Shown: positions 26,601-41,600 of the stretch, in pieces | Layout: every line of letters begins with the position of its first letter | Numbering within the stretch: the first letter of the stretch is position 1 | Origin: Neoaliturus tenellus | Taxonomy: Eukaryota; Arthropoda; Insecta; Hemiptera; Cicadellidae | DNA length: 64,000 nucleotides | NCBI GenBank assembly: GCA_030545055.2 | Contig: CM061537.1 | Location: forward strand, 64,785,387 to 64,849,386 | Reading direction: 5' to 3' | Program-made: the position numbers and the translations under genes | The notes under the pieces: model-generated | Seen by the model: only the letters and a program-made list of their open reading frames with translations | The model's database searches: none | Told to the model about the DNA's origin: nothing

Positions 26601-29600
26601 AACTTGAGCATGGACGTGGAAAACCTGCCAAACACACAGAGTATGATAAAAGCGGCGGCGACATTCCACACCCTGGGATACAGAAAATTAGAGCATGGCT
26701 TTGGATAACCTCAGAATATCACAGAATATGAAATGAATCAACTTAAGGCAATTTATGAACCGATTACTTTCAATAGGCAATAACAATTTAGTGTAATCTT
26801 TACCAAATAAGTTCGAGAATCACCTGCTCTCAATATTCCTCAGAAACATTTGTCAATAGTTAATAAATGTGGTTTTAATAAAATTTATATTTTAATCCGG
26901 TTTATTTTAAGCAGTTTTCAACTATTTTAATACTATTACGGTAATGTTTATTATTTTATATATTGTGTAACTAACAAAGTCTTAGTAATCTTTTTCAAAT
27001 AGTAGGCCTACAGATGTTGCAGTTGGCGGATTATAATTGCAAATTAAATATTGCTAGACTGAATTTCACTGTTTTTATTTTTGTTATCTAAATATCAAAT
27101 GGCCACACTACTAGATAAATTGGCCAGTCAAGTTCTCATTAATTAAATGTAATTTATTGAAGTGTTTTTATTAATGAGAAATAAAACTCATTTATTCATA
27201 ATAAAAATTATTAGTTAAAAATAAATTGGCCTTCAACGAAGTAATATTTATTTTTAGTAGTTTTTATTAAAAGGCTAAATCTCTGGTTACAGTTACGACA
27301 TCTGCTACAATTATGCAAATTATTTCCAGAAAAGACATTTTGACCAAACTGATTTAATTTTTGTCAACTTAATCTTGAAGACCGAATTACAAGTAGAATA
27401 ATTTGTTGCATTCATTATAATTTCCCATAAAAGGCGAGTTTTGTCAGATGGATAATTAAGTTTAAAAAATTATTATTAGAGTAGTAATTTAGTAGTATTT
27501 GTAGTACTTTTATTAATAGTATACTTTTAGTAGTATTTTTATTTTAAACGAGACTTTCTTTGGTCTTTCATTTGCACTGAGGTTATTAGTTATTTATGGA
27601 CGTAGGACATGAAATGTTATAAATAATTAATAAAAAAAATCATTCAAGAAATAGTATAACACCATACTACGTCATTGGTTAATTGGCCACACATTAAATA
27701 CATTTTCATTTCCTGTAAACTTTTCATACCGATTCTCTGTATTTTATAGAAGAAGCACAATACAAAATCATATTACAAAGACTTTATTGTAAATTAAATC
27801 GTACACAACATTAGTGAATATTGCCAACAGTAAAACACTTACAACGTAAAACGACAATGCTGCGAGAGGAAGCGAGCAATTACCCTAAACAAATTTTTAA
27901 ACATACCCCTGTGTATTACACGGACATTAGGGTACAACATTACTTTGTATTAGTCTAGCTCGGGTGAAGAAAACAATCATAGCAGTAAAGTTCCATATTA
28001 AAACTGCATCTAAAGCGGTAGAGTTCTCTCAAAACTGCTGCGTTTGTGCAGAACTTAAATGAAACGTTCCGTTAATACAGTTCCATCTGCAACCGGTTAT
28101 CTTCAGTGGAACGTAATAGCACTTTTGTCATAAAATGAGGTTGTTGAAAGCTCTAAGCGGCAACGAAAAGTTTTATAATGCAATTCAACATGATCAGATA
28201 GTCTTTTATACCTTTCCCTCTTAACTTTAAAAGCCTACTCCTTAAAGTAGAATTCACCATATAGTGTCACTGTTTTTAGAGAAAGTTTTTACCAATTTCT
28301 TATTTTTTACAAGTTGCCTCGTTATACAATTTCTCTCGTCTTTAAACGGCATACCTAAACGTTCAAAAAACCAAACAATATAAAGGTGACACGGGATTCA
28401 GGCAACATTTTAGTAAATGAAGTAAAAACATTTTTATTTAACTATTTTTACTTTTATAACTAAAACATAGTTTTTACACACTTCTATAAAATTTTTTGCT
28501 CTATCGACCCAGTGGATGTTTTTTACTTGAATGCTTTTAGGGAAAGCGGTTAAAATTCTCAAAACCTGTGGGAGTAACGGGAATTGAACCCGTGACCTCT
28601 TAAAATGAAGTCCAAGCCGATAACCATTATGATAGCAAGACATCCATTGACTTGCCAAACGCTTTTCGCACAGGCATACGTAAAAATTATTACTCCACTC
28701 TGTACACAAATGAACAACGCTCTATGTTTTCCTTGTTGCGATTTGTAGTATTTAGATCTAAGTTGTACTGTTTATTTGTGCCAACTTTAATGTTTTATTG
28801 GCAAAAAAGCACGAAAAATTAACTATTCCTCAAACAAAACACTCAACCTGGCGTTGATAACTTATAGAAACAAATAAAAAACCTGAGTACGCAGGTCTGC
28901 TGCTATGGGTCAACTGCAATTTATGTTCAAACAGGTACAACAAGCGCAGTTTAGATTAAATATTAACTTGGTATACATTATTAAGTCCTAAAATGACAAT
29001 ACAATGGTTGATAACTTAGATCTGTGTGGCGGTCGACGGCGACGAGACCCGCCGAGAGCGCTGCCCTCGACCTGACAAACTTTGTAAAATAACATTTTAC
29101 TCGAAAACGGCACTTTAAAGGGAAAAACTATAAGATACATAAATTAATTGTTGTACACTACATAATCAATCTATTTATGTCATATTTAGTAATATTTGTT
29201 CCAGCTAGAAGTTTCCATGCCCACACCATTCACCCCGTTGACTAGAATATGTACGGTTCATTAAGGAATTGAAATTGTCACAATGGACAGCCAATAAAAC
29301 TGACCACATGTTATGACAACTTCGATTGCTTTACCCAATGTCAAATGTCAACTTCACAACTAGTATAAACCAGTTTTCAAGTTTTCCTGGGATCATGAAT
29401 ATGTGTTAAAATCATTTGAAATTAATAAAGTCTCTGTCAAATTTTCAGATGATTTCAAAGTTTCTACAGGAATAATGCCTTAGAACTTAAACAATCAAAA
29501 TATATCAACGTTTAAGTGTTACACAATATACTTTTTCTACATTCTCCCTTTTATTAAACAATAAATCACTTATTGCATTTAGCTTAAACGAGGCTATTAT

Positions 29601-32600
29601 TATTTTGTGTTACAAACCGACTGTAAAGGTAGGGCTGGGGCAATACACACGGGTATAGGAACACACCAACGCAACCATTGAAGCGTAATTCTCTACCGAA
29701 TGGCCCATTACCCAGTGTAATTCGGTGTCGGGCCTGTTACATGAGCATTGTACTGCTACCTGAGTTACTGCCGTGTATGTGACCACTGTAACTCCATTAG
29801 GATTACTTATAGTTGTGGAATTTCTATTTTTATCCCTTTCATGAACATTCTTTTGATTTTAATCGTTAACAATTATTTTTAATGCTTGGCTTATTATTTT
29901 TAATTTGAATTATCCTAATTAGGTTGTGATCAGGTAGGGGAAAGAAGGGTAATGGTGAACACCTAAAGGATTTTTTTTAATTCCTTGGTAAAAAATGAAT
30001 AATATACGTGTCAAACTCATTGGTAATTAATGGCGATGATTATAAAAAAATTATCGTTATCATAAATATTAACATTAATATATTATAATACATTATATAA
30101 CAATAAGCATTTGCGCAAGATTTCCCTACCCATAGGGTAATTGTGAGCAGGGACATTTGGGTTGAAATAATTAGAATAAATGTGTTTCATTAATAAAAAT
30201 TCAATATTTATTTAACATATGGAATGTCTTAAAGCTAAACAATACTCTCTTTGAGCTTTACAATACACTTAACAAAAGTCTTTGATTAAAAAATACAAAA
30301 TTGTTCAAGGGTCAATGCAAAATTAGCATACGTAGACTAATTTTTTTGTCAGAATGTAGGCCTTTGTCAGTAACAAGACTACAAGATCGCGCCACAATCA
30401 TCCTACACTCATTTCTCATTCATATTCAGCTTAAAATACCCACTATGTGAGGTCCCTGTCTCAAAATAGTGATTAAGTTTTTTTTTTTCAAAAATGTAAA
30501 GTAAAAAATGCAATTGTATTTTACTAAATGCTCCTCGCATAGACTCCTGTAACAAAGCTTAGATTCTGCAGGACCCGCCGCCTTCCATGTTAATATCTAG
30601 GGGACTGTGAAATAAATATCACGATTATAGAGTGATTTATGACAAAAACATAAAATACATAATACTATTTATGACAAATAGAGAACGTATAATAAAAAAA
30701 TTAAAAAACATGTATATGTTACAAATTTATATATGTTACACTGAACCTCTTTATTTTCACAAAAGAATCGCTTTTAAAAGACATTGGAAGGGAAACGACA
30801 TTATTACTTACTTTATTTAAGTTGGATTATAATACAAGAGATAACGTGTCTATGGCCAACAGTAACCGTCAACACTTACAATGAAAGTTTTACGACAGAA
30901 ACTATGTTATTAACCTTTAACAAATCCCGCACTCATTCCCGCACACATAACAATCTTGCTAGAGACAGAGTTACTTTGCTCTTTATACATGACATTTTTT
31001 AGATTCAACTTACCTTATTTTAGTTCGAATGCTTTTCATTATAATTAAAACTACATCACCGACCGTGCTGCTACGGTTATTTCAATAAAAAATCCGCCTA
31101 GTGTTTTGAAACTTGAAATGAAAATTTGTGATTTTTACAAACTTGTGATGTGAGTCTTATTTTAAAAGATTTTATTTAACCTAACACTAATACAGTTCAG
31201 AAAATATATTAGGCATATGTATGATTCAAACAACGATAATATTCATTGTTGAATACAATTCAATTAAAAATGGGTTCACCTATGTTATGTAATTCATCTG
31301 TAAAATTAATTTGACATTTTTATTTGTTTCATTAATTAGGTTTGCCTCTAACAAGTAAATTAACAATGATGATTATCAAAGAAAACACAACAAATGTTGT
31401 GCCACTTAATACTGTTATATGATGTAGGTCTTCTGTATGTCTAATTAAGTCTTAAAATAGCTATTGGTGTAATAAGAGCGTAAAGTACTTCATTGCCACT
31501 CAGCTGACGCTTCGTGCGGCCAAACAATTTGAGAGCGGCAATGACTATTTGCGCTCGTAATACACACAAGATTTTTCCTACCAACATAATTGTTACATAT
31601 TACATGTTTTATTGTATACAAAATGTCATTTAGATTATTTTTGATTTGTTTCTGTTGGAACATAATGTTAACTATCAAACATAACCTCAAACTAAAAAAG
31701 AAGCAATTACTAAACGACAACAATGAATAACAGCTGCAGCATGGTTTTTAATAACAGCTGATTTAACATTGCTGTTTGATCTAGCGTGCGGTAAAGAATC
31801 ATTGCCGCTCTAGAGCGGGAAAGAAACGGAAACCGGAAATGAACTGCTTTGCATAGGGGTTACAGGTGTGGTAATGCAATTATTTCCATGTAGTGGTATA
31901 GGAAAAACATATTATGAGTTTGATTTATGGTAATAAGTCAGAGAAATACACCATACAGTGAGCGGTATGGGAACGTCTCAACCATTTGGAGTGTAATGCT
32001 CAACTGAATGGCCCATCACACAGAGTAATTCGGTGTCGGGCCTGTTACATGTACATTGTACGCTACCAAGTTACTGCTGAGTATGTGTCTACTGTAACTC
32101 CACTCTGGGTTGGATTAAATTATAGTGGGGTTTACTGTACATGAAAGTATAAAATAACAACATTCAATAGTTGGCAAATATGATTAATCAGTTTTTTAAG
32201 AACCCGATAGTCTTTAGAAGCATGTGTTCTATAGGAAATGTTATGAAACAAAAACGTCTGACACAATATCAACGATATAAAGATCTCTTAGAAAAGGCAT
32301 GACTAACACATAATCATACACGTGATCTATCATTGTTATGAAAATTAAATTTTTTTTATGAAAATAAAATAAAGATTTACTACAATCGTCGTAATAATTA
32401 CAAAATAAAACAACATTTATATCACATAGACATATTTTTTTTATTTTTTAAAAATCGGAACGGAATTTCTTTGTCTGGTTTGCCACTACAAATGAACAAA
32501 AAAAATTAAATTAAGACATCACAAAAATTAATTAAAACATCACAAAGAACCTATGAAGAGAAGTTGTTTTCCGTTCCCGGAAATATAAACAAATGAATAA

Positions 32601-35600
32601 AAGTCTAACAAAATAAGAAAATTTAAATTGTATTTTAAGTTCGTCAGCATCAAAAAATTTATTTGGACTGTGATCATACACAGTAAAACAAAATCGAATA
32701 ATACAAACGTCAAATTTTCAATCAAAACAGTAATAAAAATATTTAGAAAAATGCAATTAGCTATTTCGCCCCGATGAATCGGCATCGACTCAAGGGACAC
32801 ATTTTCCAACCCACGTTTTAATTGGATACATGGAAAGGGTGGGGGAGGCGGCCACCACTGTATATGCACGCTGTGCACAACGGAAATTAAACCAGGAAAT
32901 ACTGTATTTCAATGGAAGCTGTGATACCCAATACTACTGGTGTTTTGTTGTGGTTTTCCCAAAAAGCAATACAGTAGTAAGTTTGACTATTTATCAATGA
33001 CTACTTTTACTTTTATTCGTGGTTGTGACTCCAATATGCTTACCAATGCTTTAGTAGTTAAGTTTTTTGTACAAGATAAGAACAGCCAACTTGACATGTT
33101 CTTTGTATTGCTATTTGTAAAAAGGTGTAAACCGCAAATAAATAAATAAATAAATATGCTGAATTAATCTACAACGCCCGGTAACTTAAATGAAAACGTA
33201 TATTTCAATTTGTATATAGTTTTTACATTTTTCACTAGAACAGATAAAGAAAAAAATGTTTTTGCGAAACAAATAATTTTAAGGTGTATAAAACATTCTC
33301 AAAGTATGTGTCTACTTCTTATTGTCTTTTTAACTTTCATAGAATCACTGTTCAAAAATTAAACATTGAATTTGTAAACAATACTTTACAAAACAAAATT
33401 ACCCATTGAGTATTGTCTGGACAAATTTATTTTTGTTTGTTGAAGCTTTTTCATTTACCGCACACGCTAAGTATAAACAAACAAACATTCACTCGACATG
33501 AACGCCTGTGTCAACCGAAACATTCTCGCCAGACATGTCATCACGTGTCAACGATGACGCTGACGCGACTGCCACAAACAACACTAGAGGTGTAACTGTC
33601 ACTGGGGAACAACCACTTGTCTCCTCGTCCGTGTTGAATTTTTCGTTTTTAGTTTTTCTCATAAAACAAAAATTAAAATCCATTTGTGGTATTAATGGAT
33701 GATGTTTGAAATATTAATGGTAGTCTGTGGATGATTCATGGAGGTAAGATTACCCATTCAATGTACATAACTTATATTTTATTAGTCTAATAACAAGTCT
33801 TGGGGCAAAGCCATTAAACTTACGGTGTATTGCGTATACATGCGAAAATAATAAACATTCCGGAAACAATTCACCCCAAAGAATAAAGATACTCGTATTA
33901 TTCACGAACAATGAATAGGTTAGGTTTTGTTATGTATATCCGATACTTTAATACGAGTAAGGTGTATTTATGTATATTTGTGAGTATGCACCCACACAAA
34001 TCTAAAAAACGGCTCAAACAATTTCCTTTAAACTTAGCACATAAGTTATTTGTGGTTCTTTAATAAAAACAATTTTTATATAGGTCTCTATGCAACAAAA
34101 AATCGTATTGTTTTGTTATAATATTGAGTTGAAACGTTAAATTTTTAACATTCATCTTATGGAGTTTAAAATAAAAAAAAGTGATGAAGGAAACAGTTGA
34201 CTCAACTTACAAAGCACAAACCAAGCATGCTCCAGTATAACAGTATGGTTTTCCCATTGAAGCCAGTAGCTGAATTAATGAATGGTGCTATATTAAAAAT
34301 AATTTTTCTAGTACTTAATACTGGTGATTATGACTTTAAAGGCAAAGTAAAAGGATAAAACAAATAAGGCATTTGTAAAATTGAAATTAGATAAATAATT
34401 AAAAAATATATATATAGCAACAATGATGAAATTGGCCATTAAAGTTAGAGGTAAACACGTGTTAAGTTTCAACGAACTCGTACCAGGATGCAGCACCCTT
34501 AGGTAGGCTTGCAATAATTTTACGGGACCAAACCGGGACGCCAATAGTATGAAACCCGATCCACCCCCCACACCCCAAACAGGTGTAAAGGAGAACGATT
34601 CGGTGGTCTCAATTATGCAAAATTTAAGCTTAGATTAAAAATGTTTTGTCAAAAAATTGTATCTTATATGCAATATTTTATTTTAGTGTGGAAAAGTTCA
34701 AATGTTTTGGATTGTGTAAGAATAAAACTAAAAAAGCAGTTTCGTATTTTATGTTAGCTTATTATCTTATCACATGCTCAAAAGATAGGGTCCTACACTT
34801 TTTTTAAGCAAAATACAGTTGCAACAGTAATAAATCGTCTCTTATTGACATTTGACTGGAACAGACCTTTTTCAGTAATAGCCTATGTCCATTTCTTTCT
34901 CGTCGAAAGTACATTAGACTTGCCCAGCCAACGTTTATCCACCATCTATCTCATGGACATCAAATTTCATTTTTATGTTAAATTTGATTGTCTTACTAAA
35001 ATTGAATGGTCATGCTAATTTAGTAGTATTTTTTATTGTGTAATTTCTTATGAGAATATTTATTTTAAGAAATAAGAAAACAAATTGTTTTTCAATAATA
35101 AATCACAGTTTTTCAATTTTTATAAAATCCGGGACAAAAGCAAAACCGGCCGGGACACCGGGACAGCAGCGAAACACCGGGACGTATGACAAGCCTACCC
35201 TTAGGCCTACATTAAAACATCCAGAAAGATGAGTGAGCGGAGTGAACGAGCTCATCAAGAAGGCGTGTGAGGTGACGGACCGAGCTCGTCTTGAAAAAAA
35301 AAAAAACTTTTTGACTTGATATTTAGCGTACAGTCTGTGATTAATATTACTATGACTATGATTATACCAAAAATTATTCAGAACTGTAAACCGAAAAATT
35401 GTTAAAGTTTACTGAGCAAATGCTGGGCCCCCAGGTACTTTAAACTTATTATTATTAAAAATGATCTGATAAAATAAAGAAATATTTACGCCTGTTTAGG
35501 TTTAAGCTGATGCTATAAATTTCACCAACCGAACTTCTTTTGGCCACGTTTTCTTGTTTATGAAATATTTCTCTCCTTCCTTAAGTGTGTTTACTGACAC

Positions 35601-38600
35601 CATCCAAACTTCGGAAATATGTTTATGGTTATAGGCCTTCCCTAAAAGTGTGTAACTTAAAACCAAAACAGGATTATGGGTTAAAGCTTCTTCCTTATTA
35701 TCTTCACAAACTTCTTTTAATTTTTCTCAATCTTTTGGGAACTCGAAATATTTATATTGCTTTCAAGTTTATCAAACATAGTTTGTTTTGTCCGCACTCT
35801 GTTGTTTTAAACTTATTTGTTATAAAATATTTTTAGAAGAAAAGGTTAATTTGCCAACAATAACCGTTTTTGCTATACAACAATTTTTAGTTTTTCTATG
35901 CTTTTACAAATTAACTTGGATTTAAACACAACTTAAAAAATTTTAAACTTAACAAAAAGAGCAAAACAATATTACCTTAACAAATGTGTTAATAGTACAT
36001 AAAAAATGTGTAAACAGTACATAGTAAAACAAGTAACATAATACTTGTACATATTAATTATGCGGAGCTGACCGCGAAAAATCAGTAAGTTTGTCTTTAA
36101 TCATTGGAATTGATAATATTTACTTACTTTATTTGAAACAACGACGCACTCTGTGGTGCGTATTTTAAGGTGAGTATGACGTATGACTGAAGGGTGAGTG
36201 TGATGATTGTGACGGATAAGATAAGGCGTAGCTTTGTTACTGACAAATATCAGCTATTTCATTTGTCAGGGTCATTAATTATAGTCCAATGATCAAAGGC
36301 AGCTGGGTCCAGTATTGAACCATCAAAGCAGAAACCAAAGTTAAGAGTTTTTTTAACTTATCTCTATATTCATTTGTATTAACTCTAGTGCTCCCACTTC
36401 TAATGTAAAAATTCTGAAACATTTATAAATGAATAAAGATCTTGGTTGTAGAATTCCAAGGTGTATAAAATGGGGTGACGACGGCTACATTTTGTTCTTT
36501 CGAAGTATCATTATTATTATTTTCTTTTGCAAAGCAACTATTGGTTTTAATAAGCTTAGATATGTTCCTCATCCTCCACAGGTTATATTGAAGTCTTGAT
36601 TGCAAAAGAGAGAAATATAAAGTCCGTAAGACCTCTTCTTGGTATGATGCCGCAAATATATGTATATTTGTAACTCTTTAAATACGGAGAATTAAAGTAA
36701 ATTCCCCCGAAAAGGGCAAATCCAAAATCTATATGGGGTACAATCTTATATAACGAACAGTTGACTTCAGGAGACAATTTCATAACACTTATATTTGGGA
36801 AAATGTAAAGAGCTGATTATTTAGATTAACTTATTACTAGGAAGAATGACTCAGTTGACAACTGAGATAGTCGAGATAGCAATCTTACATCAGGTTCTCC
36901 TTGATTATAATCAACACTATCTTACACATGCAATGTCTTAAAATATCTTACAATATACATGTCTTTTCCAATTTCAAACTTGGGGAATGTATATTGAATG
37001 TAAATAGTATATTACTACATCTAGATACAATACTAACATCTGATAGTTACATTTATGTTCCATTATATACAAATCACAACACGAATTTTTTTTTTTTACA
37101 AATAAATGTACAAAACTCATAACTATTGGATAGGAAATGGGGACAGTCTAGATGAAAAAGAAATTACTTACTGTATATTTTACGTATTTGTTTGGAATTT
37201 CTTAATGCTGTGTAATGTCGGAAACTGAGGCTCGTCGTTAAACCTTGACAATATGCAGCGTTATGCGATCACTAATCCAGACATATAGGGTGTAATACTG
37301 CAGAGAATGGGTGGTTACAGGAGGCCATGTAATTCCTAACGTGTTATATGTACTTGGAAACGGGCGGCTATTGAACGTTTCACTGCGAGTCCTGCTATAT
37401 ATAAGTTCATAATAAGGTGACATTACTATCATATTTTAGCACACGTTTCGAACTAAATGTACGTATTATAACTCATACCGTTTTTATTAAACTGAATCAA
37501 TATAGACTTGATCCTCTCATATAGGTGATGTATATTTTAATGATATAAAATGTATTTAAATCTTATCGTGGATTTGAAAACCAACTACAGTATATTATAT
37601 TATATTAAACATCAGACAGAAAAATAAACATACAGGCCCGAACTGTAGAAAAATATAAATATAAAAAATATATATTATCAATGTTTAGCAATAATTTTAA
37701 ATATGTTGAAATTTGTAATCTCATTCAATTTTGGAGGTTAAACAATGCAAAAAACATTACCTGGTGTAATAACACGGGCAAAAGAAGAGAAAATACTTTT
37801 TATTAGATAAACAAAGCTAACATTGCTAAACGTCAACACAAGACAAAACCAAAACAAATCAGGTTTTTGTTTACAGTCAAAAACAATATTAAACATATGG
37901 TAGGTAAATAATGCAAATAGAAAAAGCAACTAAGTAATAGATTTATGATGACATAACATCTTCTCCCCCACCGGAAAGTCTATTTCGCAGGTGATCAGCA
38001 TGCATTTTTCGTTCCAAGCCATTAACGTTGACAACGTATGAGTATAGGCCGGTCTTCTTGATTACCCTTCCTTCTTCATAGCCTTTTCCATTTTTGTTGA
38101 GAGCCCATACCTTCTCCCCCACCTGGAAGTGTCTTTCGCGACACCCTTTATCATGGTATTTCTTCTGGTTCAACAGTGTCAGCTCCTGTTTGTGTCCCGG
38201 ATCAGGTTGGAGAAGAGTCAATTTGGTCCTGATGTGGCGACCAAGAAGAACTTCGTCAGGACGACGTCCGGTCGTCGTGTTTGGGGTTGTTCTCAGCGAC
38301 AACAAGAACTTATCCAGCCGTTGATCTAGGAGTCCGTCTGATTTTGAAGCCGAAAACCTCTCCTTGAAAGTCCTGACCGTTCTTTCCGCGAGCCCATTGC
38401 TTTTCGGGTGGTAGGGACTTGTCCTTATGTGTTGGATACCTTGACTATGGCAAATTTTTAAAAATCCAGCGATGTGAATTGTGGCCCATTGTCTGAGACA
38501 ATGAACTTTGGTAGGCCGAATCTTGAAAAAATTCGCTGTAAAAGAGAGATAGTCTTATTAGAGGTTATAGTCTTGAGGTGCTTTATTTCAATCCATTTGC

Positions 38601-41600
38601 TGGTGGCATCGACTAGGACGAACCAGTAGCATCCTTGATACGGTCCAGCAAAGTCCACATGCACTCTTGACCATGGCTCAGCTGGTATTGTCCACGAGTA
38701 AAGGGGCATTTCTGGGTGATTCGGACGCCCTTGCTGGCAAGGCTTACAGCTGTTCACAAAATCCTCTATCTGTCGGTCTATGTTGGGCCACCAGACGTGG
38801 AACCTAGCTAGTGACCGCATGGCGCTTATACCCGGGTGGCCTTCATGTAGAATGTCCAGAATCGCCGTTCTCAATCTGGTAGGAACCACAATTCTACCTT
38901 TCCAAGTGACTATGTCTTCTTCGCATGCTAGTTCGTCTCTTTTTTCATAATATGGACGAAGCTCTGGTGGCACTTGGGATTTGTCCGGCCAGTGTGGTTG
39001 AGATAAATACTTTTTTATCAATCTTGTGCAAGGGTCGGTTGCAGTTTCCTTGATGAGCCTCTTTTTAGAAACTTGCAGGTCCTCTAGCCTGAGGTGTAAT
39101 ATTCTAGATCCATAGCCACTGTCTTGTTTCATTGGTTCGCCTACAGGGAGTCTAGATAAAAATATCCGCTGGACCGTTATCCTTGCCTTGTTGGTACTCG
39201 ATATCATAATCGTAGGCCCCAAGGAGTATGCCCCATCTGGTTAAGCGGCTGTTGGCAACTTTTGGAATTTCCTTGGAGGGTCCAAATATGTGAACAAGTG
39301 ACCGATGGTCTGTCCGCAAAACAAATTTTCTGCCTATCAGGTATAAGTGAAACTTCTTGATAGCAAAAATAATTCCAAGAGCCTTTCAATCAACGACGGA
39401 GTAGTTTCGCTCTGAAGTTGAGAGTGTGCGTGAAGCGAATGCCACGGGTTTTTCAGATCCGTCCGGTAGTTTATGAAACATTACTGCCCCAACCCCTCGC
39501 TCACTGGCATCAGAAGTAACAATAATGGGTAGTTGGGGGTTATAATGGACAAGATGATCAGTGCTAGTGAGTGTTTTCTTCACTTCTGCAACGATCCGGC
39601 TATCCTCTGGACTCCAATCCCACCGATGTCCTTTTTTCAAGAGCCGATGTAAGGGGGAACAAATACATTGCAAGTTCGGGATGAATCGCTGGTAGTAATT
39701 TATTGACCCTAATAACGATCGGAGCTCCCGCGTGTTAGACGGGTCAGGCATCTTCAAAATGGCTTCAACATGGTCTTCTGTGGGACGTATTCCTTCCCGG
39801 TCCAATTGGTGTCCGAGATATTTGACTGATGACTGAAACCACTTGCACTTATCTCTATGCAGTCGAATGTTGGCTCTCTTGAGTCGATCTAATACTTGCT
39901 CCAGTAGGGCCAGGTGCTCTTCTGTACTCTCCCCACCAACAATGATATCGTCCAGCAACCATGCAACCTTAGGAATTCCTTGAAGTATGCTGCCCATTGT
40001 CCTTTGAAAAATAGGAGGTGCTGTCTTAACGCCAAATGGCAACCTCTTGTAGCGGAAATAACCGATGTGAGTCACAATTGTGAGGTAGTCTTGAGAATCC
40101 CTAGCTACCGGCATTTAAAGGTATGCATCCTTTAAGTCCAAAACTGTAAACAATTTTCCACTGTTTAATTGAGCTAATATGTCTTCAAAAGTTGGCAGTG
40201 GTTAATTATCGTCCGAAATAAATGGATTAATCGTCACTTTAAAGTTGGCACATATTCTTATATTCCCGTTAGGCTTGACCGTTACGACGATAGGCGATGC
40301 CCAAGTCACGGGGTTTACCGCAGGGTCCACAGCTTCCAGAACCCCTTCCTTAACTAACCTTTGGAATTCTGCCTCTAAAGGTGCCTTCAGGGCAAATGGA
40401 ACAGGCATAGGTTTAAACTTTTTGGCCACCGCATTATCTGTTAGTTTAATAGTTGCTTCATGACCAGTCAGAGGACCCCTGCCTTCAGAAAATACAGCTT
40501 CAAAGCGATTTGTAAGACTTGACCCCTTTGCAGAAACAGGCTGGTCAGCAGTAATGGTACAAATACGTGCACCCGAAGATAGGGGACAATCAAATGATAA
40601 AGCCCAATTAAGGCCAAAGAGAGGCACGTCCTCTGTTGCCGTGACGATAACTGGTAGCTCAAGCCTCTTATTGAAAGCTTTAACTTGTACCATAGCTTCA
40701 CCTAGGGTTGGCACTGTAACGCCCGAGTAGGCCACGAGGTTGTGGATTGGTCTGAGTTTAGGAGTGCCTATTTTCTCCCACAAAGATTGACTAATGACAG
40801 AATCACTTGCTCCAGAGTCGTACAACATTTCGACCCGATGTCTGCCGAGGTGTACTGGGACCATGATCTTTTTCCCAGACGTATGTATCGTATAAACCCG
40901 ATCATGTGAGGAAATGGAAACCGAGTCTCCAGAGCTACTACTATTAGCTGACTGAAGGCGATTCGTCCGGCGCCTAATACCCTTGATTACAGCTGCACCC
41001 GTTTTTAAACATGCTCGGGATAAGTGGTTTGAACCCTTACATGTTTTACCATCCGCTGGACAGGACTCCTGGGCTCGATGTCGAGAATTGGCACACTTAA
41101 AACAATGCTCTCCACGGACCAAAACAGTAGATGACTTTGTAGGTTGTGAGCTTTAATTTCAATTATTGGGCACTACCCACCTCCAGGTTTATGGCGACCG
41201 TCAGAAGAGCCTGGAGGTGGTTAGTGCCCAATAATTGAAATTAACACGTTCGCCACCAGCCGCCGCATATATGCGGCGGTCCGGCCAATCCCACAGCCCA
41301 CCAAAATAATCATGGACTTCCCTGTAGACCGGCCCTAGTGGTTGTGACTTATGCCACAGACCACGAATAGAAACCGTCCAAAATTAGTTTTCACACTTCA
41401 AAATATCTTAATTTCATTAAATAAAAAATATATACAATTTTCTTTTCATTTTTGGTAATTTTTTGAGCGCCGCACATTTGCGGCGCATGGTCAGAGACTA
41501 AGTGAAGCATGTTAGCGTCGGCACTAATATAACCTTATTTTTAGTAATAACCTTTGAAAAGCGAAAAATAAAATATGGCTTATACATAAAAACATTGTAT

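Larger units (their letters stand above)
26680..34495 (-). other. GPCR intron 1, 3' part
   Basis: AT-rich intron. It holds a SINE-like sequence (28436-28650), a pair of direct repeats (29650 and 31964) and a low-AT patch at 33490-33640. No other gene is visible. Confidence 0.5.

Noticed and set aside
26423..26671. Separate small membrane protein
   Set aside because: It is exon 2 of the GPCR read into its introns.
28560..28640. tRNA gene on the minus strand
   Set aside because: A good T-arm is present, but the acceptor stem does not pair and the anticodon arm is poor. A SINE or relic is better.
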